The translations under genes were made by a program, and so were the position numbers. Positions 1-5,013 of a DNA stretch of 5,958 bases are shown piece after piece. The notes beneath the pieces were generated by a model. The model was not told the origin of the DNA. It saw nothing but the letters and a program-made list of their open reading frames with translations, and did no database searches. Numbering within the stretch: the stretch's first letter is position 1; every line of letters begins with the position of its first letter. The DNA comes from an uncultured Gammaproteobacteria bacterium (GTDB lineage: Bacteria; Pseudomonadota; Gammaproteobacteria; Steroidobacterales; Woeseiaceae): assembly GCA_938003715.1 (NCBI GenBank), contig CALKYK010000195.1, forward strand, positions 1-5,958. The letters are read 5' to 3'.

Positions 1-951
1 GTCGCGACCGCCGGGATAGCGGCCGGCATCGTCCCGGACCTGTGCATCATGCTGGCGGAAACGCCGTGGGCAAAGCGGAGAGTCGTGTTGGCCGACCCGG
101 ACACGCTTCACGCACGGGCCGCGAAACTGGGCCGGTCGCTTGCGCTGCACGACTACGAATCGGGCCGGGCGGGCGGCGACGGCCTCGCGGTGCTCGCACA
201 GCCGTTGCCGAATGCCACCGTATGCGGAGCGCCTGACCCGGCCAATGCGGCAGGTCTGCTGGACGGCCTGCGCAGCGCCGTTGCGGGCTGCCGCGACGGC
301 CGCTTCCGGGCGCTGGTCACGGCACCGTTGCAGAAAAGCGCGATCAATGACGCCGGCATCGCGTTTTCCGGACACACCGAGTTCCTCGCCGGCCTGACGA
401 ATGCCGCCACGCCGGTGATGCTGCTGGTCGCGGACACGCTGCGCGTCGCGCTGGCAACGACGCATTTGCCACTGAAAGACGTACCGGCTGCGCTGACCAG
501 CGACGGATTGGTCGACGTCCTGAGAGTCCTGCACGCTGATCTTGTCGCGCGCTTTGGTATCGCGTCTCCGAAAATCGCCGTCTGTGGCCTCAATCCGCAC
601 GCCGGCGAGGCGGGCCATCTCGGCAGTGAAGACCGCGATGTCATTCAGCCTGCCATCGAGGCGTGTCGCAAGGACGGTATCGACGCGCGCGGCCCGCTGC
701 CCGCGGATACCGCGTTCCTGCCGGCAGCAGGTCCCGCCGACGCGATACTGGCGATGTACCACGACCAGGGACTGCCGGTCGTCAAGTTCGCGGGTTTCGG
801 GCACGCGGTGAACGTCACGCTCGGCCTGCCGATCGTCCGCACCTCGGTGGACCACGGCACGGCGCTGGACCGCGCCGGCACCGGAACCGCGGATCCCGGC
901 AGCCTGGAGGCCGCGATCGCCCTGGCGGACCGACTCGCGAGCGCGTCGTGA
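1..951 (+). CDS. pdxA: 4-hydroxythreonine-4-phosphate dehydrogenase PdxA, 5' end cut by window
   Basis: PdxA oxidises 4-phosphohydroxy-L-threonine with NAD in the DXP-dependent pathway to pyridoxal 5'-phosphate; PdxJ then condenses the product with deoxyxylulose phosphate. The frame is open from base 1, so the true start lies outside. By alignment from memory with the 329-residue E. coli enzyme, about 10-11 residues are missing. Numbering from base 1, the family signatures are GHTEF (H125, T126), ATTHLPL (H155), NPHAGE (H200) and YHDQGLP (H254). The last three histidines match the metal ligands H166, H211 and H266 of E. coli. The C-terminal RTSVDHGTAL block is also present. The ATG at 49 is internal, since conserved sequence precedes it. 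The N-terminal stretch reads TAGIAAGIVPD where the family usually has TPGEPAGIGPD. The stop overlaps the rsmA start. Identification is secure; catalytic competence depends on that altered loop. Confidence 0.96.
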   Translation, partial: VATAGIAAGIVPDLCIMLAETPWAKRRVVLADPDTLHARAAKLGRSLALHDYESGRAGGDGLAVLAQPLPNATVCGAPDPANAAGLLDGLRSAVAGCRDGRFRALVTAPLQKSAINDAGIAFSGHTEFLAGLTNAATPVMLLVADTLRVALATTHLPLKDVPAALTSDGLVDVLRVLHADLVARFGIASPKIAVCGLNPHAGEAGHLGSEDRDVIQPAIEACRKDGIDARGPLPADTAFLPAAGPADAILAMYHDQGLPVVKFAGFGHAVNVTLGLPIVRTSVDHGTALDRAGTGTADPGSLEAAIALADRLASAS

Positions 952-1727
952 CCGCGCATCGGCCGCGCAAGCGATTCGGCCAGCACTTTCTCACCGCGCC
1001 CGAGATCATCGAGCAAATCGTCGCGGCAATCGCGCCTGCGCAGTCGGACACGATCGTCGAGATCGGGCCCGGACAAGCCGCGCTCACGACGCCGCTGGTC
1101 GAATCGGGCGCGACCGTACACGCGATCGAACTCGACCGCGACCTGGCTGCGTCGCTGCGTTCGCATTTCGCGACCGCGCCCAACTTCGAGCTGCACGCCG
1201 CCGACGCGCTCGACGTGGATTTCACGACCTTCGGTGCGTCGATTCGCGTCGTCGGCAACCTGCCCTACAACATCTCGACGCCGCTCATGTTTCATTTGCT
1301 GGATGCAGCCGCGTCGATCCGCGACGCGCACTTCATGCTGCAGAAGGAGGTCGTCGACCGGCTCGCCGCGGCACCCGGCAGCAAGGATTACGGCCGCCTT
1401 ACCGTGATGCTCGGCTGCCGCATGCAGACCGAGCCACTGTTCGACGTGCCGCCGTCGGCGTTCACGCCGCCGCCGCGCGTTACGTCCGCGGTGATACGGC
1501 TCAGTCCGCTGCCGCCGGGGTCCTTCGACATCGCAGACCCGCTGCTATTCGAGCGGCTGGTGCGGCAGGCATTTTCGCAGCGGCGCAAGACGCTGCGCAA
1601 CGCACTGCGCGGCGAGGCGGACGCAGCGGTGCTCACGTCCGCCGGCATCGACCCGGCGCTCCGCCCGGAACGCCTCGCCGTCGGCGACTGGGTCCGGCTC
1701 GCCAACGCCCTGCACGGTGCAAAGTGA
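948..1727 (+). CDS. rsmA: 16S rRNA (adenine(1518)-N6/adenine(1519)-N6)-dimethyltransferase RsmA (KsgA)
   Basis: RsmA uses S-adenosylmethionine to dimethylate two adjacent adenosines in the 3' terminal hairpin of 16S rRNA, a late check in 30S assembly. The chosen GTG start overlaps the pdxA stop (GTGA, 948-951) and gives 259 residues, close to the usual 260-275. It places the conserved RKRFGQHFL block at residues 7-15, as in the family. The SAM-binding motif EIGPGQAALT is at 38-47, ELDRDLA at 61-67, the catalytic NLPYNISTP at 104-112, FMLQKEV at 129-135, PPSAFTPPP at 168-176, and QRRKTLRN at 211-218 in the C-terminal RNA-binding domain. The frame stays open upstream to 663, but that part is a shadow of pdxA. 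No strong Shine-Dalgarno site precedes the GTG, so translation is probably coupled to pdxA termination. Nothing looks damaged. Confidence 0.97.
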   Translation: MTAHRPRKRFGQHFLTAPEIIEQIVAAIAPAQSDTIVEIGPGQAALTTPLVESGATVHAIELDRDLAASLRSHFATAPNFELHAADALDVDFTTFGASIRVVGNLPYNISTPLMFHLLDAAASIRDAHFMLQKEVVDRLAAAPGSKDYGRLTVMLGCRMQTEPLFDVPPSAFTPPPRVTSAVIRLSPLPPGSFDIADPLLFERLVRQAFSQRRKTLRNALRGEADAAVLTSAGIDPALRPERLAVGDWVRLANALHGAK

Positions 1728-1747
1728 GGCGGGATGTCGGTTAGAAT
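1717..1747 (+). promoter_or_regulatory. possible promoter for apaG-apaH
   Basis: TAGAAT at 1742-1747, preceded by a T and followed by ACGC, resembles a sigma-70 -10 box (5 of 6 match to TATAAT). The best -35 candidate, GTGCAA at 1717-1722, is poor (3 of 6) and 19 bp upstream, overlapping the end of rsmA. The position, in the only real gap of the housekeeping block, fits a separate start for apaG. This rests on sequence resemblance only. Confidence 0.3.
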
Positions 1748-1777
1748 ACGCGCCGGGGCGGGGCGCATTGCGACGAC

Positions 1778-2158
1778 ATGGACGACAGGAACTACGAAAT
1801 CAGGATCCAGGTAGCCACGCAGTACGTCGACGAGCAGTCGGAGCCTGACGTCGGGCGCTACGTATTCGCCTATACCATCACGATCGAGAATACCGGTGAC
1901 GTGCCGGCCAAGCTTCTGCGACGTCACTGGATCATCACCGATGCCAACGGCAAGGTGCAGGAAGTGTCCGGCGACGGCGTCGTCGGCGAGCAGCCTCGGC
2001 TCAATCCGGGCGAATCGTACCGATATTCGAGCGGTGCGGTGCTCGAAACGCCTGTCGGCGCAATGCAGGGCAGCTACCGGATGCAGGCCGACGACGGCAT
2101 CGATTTCGATGCGCCCATCCCGCCGTTCACGCTGGCCGTGCCCGGCATGCTGCACTGA
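1778..2158 (+). CDS. apaG: ApaG (Co2+/Mg2+ efflux protein ApaG, DUF525 family)
   Basis: ApaG is a small beta-sandwich protein (fibronectin type III-like fold) of unsettled role. It is linked to cobalt resistance and magnesium efflux in enterobacteria, and the same domain occurs in F-box protein FBXO3 and plant proteins. The 126-residue product nearly equals the 125 residues of E. coli ApaG. It has RYVFAYTITIEN near residues 27-38, LLRRHWIITDANG at 46-58, the GDGVVG phosphate-loop-like motif at 65-70, NPGESYRYSSG at 76-86, and the C-terminal FTLAVPGMLH. The ATG at 1778 aligns with the family's N-terminus. No good ribosome binding site is visible; G-rich sequence near 1755-1763 is too far upstream. 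apaH follows after 23 bp, the usual pairing. No signal peptide or membrane segment is apparent. Confidence 0.95.
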   Translation: MDDRNYEIRIQVATQYVDEQSEPDVGRYVFAYTITIENTGDVPAKLLRRHWIITDANGKVQEVSGDGVVGEQPRLNPGESYRYSSGAVLETPVGAMQGSYRMQADDGIDFDAPIPPFTLAVPGMLH

Positions 2159-2181
2159 CCGCCGGCAACGCTCCGAATTCC

Positions 2182-2997
2182 GTGGCTCAGTACGCGATCG
2201 GCGACCTTCAGGGCTGTTTCGACCCGTTCGCGAAGCTGCTCGACCGCATCGACTTCGACCCGGCGCGCGACCGGCTGTGGCTGACCGGCGACCTCGTCAA
2301 TCGCGGCCCGAAATCGCGCAGGACGCTGCGCTACGTGAAAAGCCTCGGCAATGCCGTGACTACCGTGCTCGGCAACCACGACCTGCACCTGCTGGCGCTC
2401 GCCAACGGCGTGAAGTATTCGGGCAGCCGCTTCGACTCGATGTGGAAGATCCTCGGCAAGCCGGACTGCGACGAGCTGATCGACTGGCTGCGGCGTCAGC
2501 CCCTCGCCTACTACGACAAGGCATTGAAAACGCTGATGGTGCACGCCGGCGTGCCGCCACAGTGGACGGTGAAAAAGACGCTGAAGCGCGCCGCCGAGGT
2601 CGAGGCGGTGTTGCGGTCCGACGACTACGCGGGGTTTCTCGGCAAGATGTACGGCAGCAAGCCGAATCGCTGGACCGCCAGGCTGACCGGCACGCGACGT
2701 CTGCGCTTCATCGTCAACGCGCTGACCCGCATGCGCATGCTGACCAGCGATTTCCGTATCGATTTCTCACACGCGGGGCCGCCCGACAGCGCGGCAAAGG
2801 GACTCAAACCCTGGTTCGCGGTGCCGGACGCGCAGTGGCGGGGCACGCGCATCGTCTTCGGTCACTGGAGTGCGCTCGGGCTGATGATCGACGAGAATCT
2901 GGTCGCGGTCGATACCGGCTGTGTCTGGGGGCGGCAGCTGACGGCGGTGCGGCTGGACGGCAAGCCGGAGGTCATCCAGGTCGAATGCGGCTGTTGA
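2182..2997 (+). CDS. apaH: bis(5'-nucleosyl)-tetraphosphatase, symmetrical (Ap4A hydrolase ApaH)
   Basis: ApaH hydrolyses diadenosine tetraphosphate to two ADP and can remove Np4 caps from RNA, clearing stress-related dinucleotides. It is a metallophosphoesterase with a two-metal site. The motifs run in order: GDLQG (7-11), GDLVNRG (36-42), GNHD (64-67), HAG (121-123), GHW (227-229) and DTGCVWG (244-250). The RLRFIVNALTRMR block near 173-185 and KPWF near 209-212 are ApaH-specific and separate it from other phosphoesterases. The length of 271 residues fits the family (E. coli 280). The start must be GTG 2182: it gives the family N-terminus (M-A-x-Y-x-IGD), and no in-frame ATG lies between it and the end of apaG. 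No Shine-Dalgarno site is visible, so coupling with apaG is plausible. Gln in GDLQG, where E. coli has His, is normal in many proteobacteria. Confidence 0.96.
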   Translation: MAQYAIGDLQGCFDPFAKLLDRIDFDPARDRLWLTGDLVNRGPKSRRTLRYVKSLGNAVTTVLGNHDLHLLALANGVKYSGSRFDSMWKILGKPDCDELIDWLRRQPLAYYDKALKTLMVHAGVPPQWTVKKTLKRAAEVEAVLRSDDYAGFLGKMYGSKPNRWTARLTGTRRLRFIVNALTRMRMLTSDFRIDFSHAGPPDSAAKGLKPWFAVPDAQWRGTRIVFGHWSALGLMIDENLVAVDTGCVWGRQLTAVRLDGKPEVIQVECGC

Positions 2998-3010
2998 GTC
3001 GGAGTACACT
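2981..3010 (+). promoter_or_regulatory. possible promoter for the kynurenine gene cluster
   Basis: TACACT at 3005-3010 resembles a -10 box (4 of 6), with TCGAAT at 2981-2986 as a weak -35 candidate (3 of 6) at 18 bp. It spans the end of apaH and the short gap before the RidA-family gene, where a switch from housekeeping to catabolic control would be expected. No palindromic operator stands out nearby. The support is sequence resemblance and position only. Confidence 0.25.
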
Positions 3011-3014
3011 GGCC

Positions 3015-3019
3015 GGGAG
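3015..3019 (+). promoter_or_regulatory. ribosome binding site deciding the GTG start at 3027
   Basis: GGGAG lies 7 bases before the GTG at 3027, good Shine-Dalgarno spacing. It favours this GTG over the in-frame ATG at 2985, which would overlap apaH and lengthen the RidA-family protein by 14 residues that do not look conserved. Confidence 0.6.
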
Positions 3020-3026
3020 TAACGAG

Positions 3027-3452
3027 GTGAAGCAGGAAACGATCCAGACGGACACCGCACCGGCGCCGGTCGGCGCCTACCCGCACGCGAAACGCGTCGG
3101 GGCGCTCCTGTTCCTGTCCGGCATCGGGCCGCGACCGCCCGGCGGCGGCCCCATTCCCGGCGTCGTGCTCCGGGACGATGGCGAGATCGAAAGCTACGAC
3201 ATCGAGCCGCAGTGCCACGCCGTCATCGCGAACGTCCGCGCCGTGCTGGAAAGCGCCGGGGCCGGCCTCGAGGACCTGGTCGACGTGACCGTGTTCCTGA
3301 CCGACATCAAACGAGATTTCGCGACCTTCAATCGCCTGTACGGTGAATACTTCGGCAAGGACGGGCCCTGCCGCACCACCGTCGAAGTGTCGCGATTGCC
3401 GACGCCGATCGCGATCGAACTCAAATGCATCGCACACATGCCGGACCGGTGA
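3027..3452 (+). CDS. RidA/YjgF-family protein, probable 2-aminomuconate deaminase
   Basis: The product has 141 residues from the GTG and belongs to the RidA (YjgF/YER057c/UK114) family of small trimeric proteins that hydrolyse imines and enamines. Visible signatures are YPHAKRVGALLFLSG near 18-32, the AGAGLEDLVDVTVFLTD segment near 78-93, and C-terminal CRTTVEV and IAIELKCIA. R116 matches the ligand-binding arginine of RidA (Arg105 in E. coli), and E131 is the conserved glutamate near the active site. The 18-27 segment and overall layout recall NbaF, the 2-aminomuconate deaminase of Pseudomonas KU-7 (about 142 residues). The next two genes make the precursor of 2-aminomuconate, so this function is preferred; it would release ammonia and give 4-oxalocrotonate. 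The alternative is a general RidA removing reactive enamines such as 2-aminoacrylate. Family membership is firm and substrate is inferred. The stop is 10 bp before the next gene. Confidence 0.8.
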   Translation: MKQETIQTDTAPAPVGAYPHAKRVGALLFLSGIGPRPPGGGPIPGVVLRDDGEIESYDIEPQCHAVIANVRAVLESAGAGLEDLVDVTVFLTDIKRDFATFNRLYGEYFGKDGPCRTTVEVSRLPTPIAIELKCIAHMPDR

Positions 3453-3454
3453 GG
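3451..3454 (+). promoter_or_regulatory. ribosome binding site of the 3-hydroxyanthranilate dioxygenase gene
   Basis: GAGG, partly within the stop codon of the preceding gene, sits 8 bases before the ATG at 3463. This supports that start and coupled translation of the two genes. Confidence 0.55.
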
Positions 3455-3462
3455 ACGAACGG

Positions 3463-3984
3463 ATGAAATCGCTGACCGCATTCAATTTCAGGCAATGGAT
3501 CGACGAGCACCGGCACCTGCTCAAGCCGCCGGTGTGCAACCAGCAGGTCTTCGAAGACGACGATTTCATCGTCATGGTCGTGGGCGGTCCGAACTCGCGC
3601 AGGGACTTTCACTATGACGAAGGCCCGGAGTTTTTCTACCAGCTGGAAGGCGACATGCTGCTGCAGACGATCCAGGACGGCGAGCGCGTGGACATCACGA
3701 TCGGCGAAGGCGAAATCCTGCTGCTGCCGCCGAAAGTGCCGCACTCGCCGCAGCGCTTCGCCGACACGGTAGGGCTCGTGGTCGAACGCAAGCGCCTGAC
3801 GCACGAACTCGACGGCTTCATGTGGTTCTGCGACAACTGCAACCACAAGCTGTACGAGGAGTACCTGTACGTCTCCGACATCGTCGGCCAGCTGCCGCCG
3901 ATCTTCGACCGTTTCTACGGCTCGGAGGCGAACCGTACCTGCGACGAATGTGGCACGGTCATGCCGCTCCCGGAGAAGGCCTGA
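3463..3984 (+). CDS. nbaC: 3-hydroxyanthranilate 3,4-dioxygenase (bacterial form with rubredoxin-like site)
   Basis: This cytosolic Fe(II) cupin dioxygenase opens 3-hydroxyanthranilate with O2 to 2-amino-3-carboxymuconate 6-semialdehyde (ACMS). The 173-residue protein has one cupin domain and a C-terminal metal tail. Iron ligands by comparison with the Cupriavidus metallidurans enzyme (H51, E57, H95) are H50, E56 and H94. Substrate-binding counterparts of R47, R99 and E110 are R46, R98 and E108. Two CxxC pairs, C123/C126 and C160/C163, form the second, rubredoxin-like iron site of bacterial and fungal members, lost in animals. Stretches such as FYQLEGDM, VPHSPQRFA and TVGLVVER are nearly those of the human enzyme, and the protein resembles Xanthomonas versions more than Cupriavidus. 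The ATG at 3463 matches the usual N-terminus before FNFRQWIDEH. All key residues are present, so activity is expected. Confidence 0.96.
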   Translation: MKSLTAFNFRQWIDEHRHLLKPPVCNQQVFEDDDFIVMVVGGPNSRRDFHYDEGPEFFYQLEGDMLLQTIQDGERVDITIGEGEILLLPPKVPHSPQRFADTVGLVVERKRLTHELDGFMWFCDNCNHKLYEEYLYVSDIVGQLPPIFDRFYGSEANRTCDECGTVMPLPEKA

Positions 3985-4002
3985 CGGCCGGCCGGCGCGG
4001 CG
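3985..4002 (+). other. short GC-only spacer with a CGGCCGGCCG palindrome
   Basis: The 18 bp between the dioxygenase and ACMSD genes contain only G and C, and include the perfect 10-base palindrome CGGCCGGCCG at 3985-3994. It lacks a ribosome binding site and a T-run, so it is not a terminator. It may be only base composition, or may hamper or couple initiation at the ACMSD start. Confidence 0.35.
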
Positions 4003-5013
4003 ATGCTGAAAATCGACATCCACACGCACATCCTCCCGGAGAACTGGCCCGACCTGAAAGAACGCTACGGCTACGGCGGCTTCGTGCAGCTCGAACACCA
4101 CGGTCCCGGGTGCGCGCGGATGATGCTGGACGGCAAGCTGTTTCGCGAAATCGAGTCGAACTGCTGGGATCCGGGCGTGCGCCTCGCCGACTGCGACGCG
4201 ACCGGAGTCGACGTCCAGGTGCTGTCGACGGTGCCGGTCATGTTCAGCTACTGGGCACGGCCCGCGCACACCGCCGACCTTGCGAAAATCCTGAACGACC
4301 ACCTCGCCGGCCTCGTCGACGAACAGCCGCAGCGATTCATCGGACTCGGTACGCTGCCGATGCAGGACGCCGCGCTGTCCATCGCCGAACTGGAACGATG
4401 TGTCGGCCCGCTCGGTCTCGCCGGCGTGCAGATCGGCTCGCACGTGAACGGCTGGAACCTCGACGACCCGCGCATTTTTCCGATCCTCGAGGCGGCGCAG
4501 GATCTCGGCGCCGCGCTGTTCGTGCACCCGTGGCAGATGCTCGGCAAGGAGCGCATGGGCCTGTACTGGCTGCCGTGGCTGGTCGGCATGCCGGCAGAAA
4601 CCGCGCTCTCCATCTGCTCGATGATCTTCGGCGGCGTGTTCGAGAAGCTGCCGAAACTGAGAGTCGCGTTTGCCCACGGCGGCGGCGCGTTTCCCGGCAT
4701 CATCGGCCGACTGGAGCACGGCTTCCACGTGCGGCCTGACATCGTCGCGACCAAGAACGAGCGCAACCCGCGCGAATACGTCGGCCATTTCTACGTCGAT
4801 TCGCTCGTGCACGAACCGGCTATGCTCAATTACATGATCGACCTGTTCGGCTCGAACCGCATTGCGCTCGGCAGCGACTACCCGTTTCCACTCGGAGAGC
4901 ATCATCCCGGCAAGATGATCGAGGACATGCAGCTCGATCCGGAAACCACCGCCAACCTGCTGGCCGACTCGGCGCTCGAGTGGCTCGCGCTGCCGCGGGA
5001 CCGCTTCGCATGA
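4003..5013 (+). CDS. nbaD: 2-amino-3-carboxymuconate-6-semialdehyde decarboxylase (ACMSD)
   Basis: ACMSD removes the carboxyl group of ACMS to give 2-aminomuconate 6-semialdehyde, diverting it from spontaneous closure to quinolinate and so from NAD synthesis. It belongs to the zinc amidohydrolase superfamily (TIM barrel, active as a dimer). Zinc ligands are H7 and H9 (IDIHTH), H175 (FVHPW) and D292 (GSDYPFPLGE); H225 (FAHGGGAFP) is the catalytic histidine. R48 and R236 are likely substrate-binding arginines, the second supplied across the dimer. The length, 336 residues, equals that of human ACMSD, and blocks such as STVPVMFSYWA and YWLPWLVGMPAET are shared with it, while the Pseudomonas NbaD-type sequence differs there. 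The ATG at 4003 fits the family's short N-terminus. No clear Shine-Dalgarno site is seen in the 18 bp gap; the nearest purine run, GGAGAAGG at 3972-3979, is too far. The stop overlaps kynU. Confidence 0.96.
   Translation: MLKIDIHTHILPENWPDLKERYGYGGFVQLEHHGPGCARMMLDGKLFREIESNCWDPGVRLADCDATGVDVQVLSTVPVMFSYWARPAHTADLAKILNDHLAGLVDEQPQRFIGLGTLPMQDAALSIAELERCVGPLGLAGVQIGSHVNGWNLDDPRIFPILEAAQDLGAALFVHPWQMLGKERMGLYWLPWLVGMPAETALSICSMIFGGVFEKLPKLRVAFAHGGGAFPGIIGRLEHGFHVRPDIVATKNERNPREYVGHFYVDSLVHEPAMLNYMIDLFGSNRIALGSDYPFPLGEHHPGKMIEDMQLDPETTANLLADSALEWLALPRDRFA

Noticed and set aside
663..947. N-terminal extension of rsmA from an ATG at 663
   Set aside because: It overlaps conserved pdxA sequence in another frame and is Arg/Gly-rich. 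The family N-terminus matches the GTG at 948.
1728..1777. Search for a terminator or small RNA in the rsmA-apaG gap
   Set aside because: The 50 bp gap has G-rich runs but no stem-loop followed by a T-run; only a promoter-like TAGAAT was seen.
2200..2214. GDLQG in ApaH instead of the GDVHG of E. coli, as a possible lost metal ligand
   Set aside because: Gln at this position is common in functional ApaH proteins of Pseudomonas-like and related proteobacteria, and all other motifs are intact.
1896..3026. Open frame running through apaG and apaH into the RidA-family gene, which could suggest a 518-residue fusion
   Set aside because: The upstream part is Arg/Ala-rich shadow sequence overlapping two well-conserved genes; the RidA homology begins only after the GTG at 3027, which has a ribosome binding site.
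3822..4739. 305-codon plus-strand frame across the dioxygenase-ACMSD junction
   Set aside because: It is a shifted-frame shadow of two confirmed genes, with Arg/Ala/Pro-rich low-complexity translation.
3421..4905. Very long open frame on the minus strand (494 codons)
   Set aside because: It lies opposite the dioxygenase and ACMSD genes, both secure by conserved active-site motifs. Its translation is rich in Arg, Val and His with no recognisable domain, as expected for the antisense of high-GC genes.
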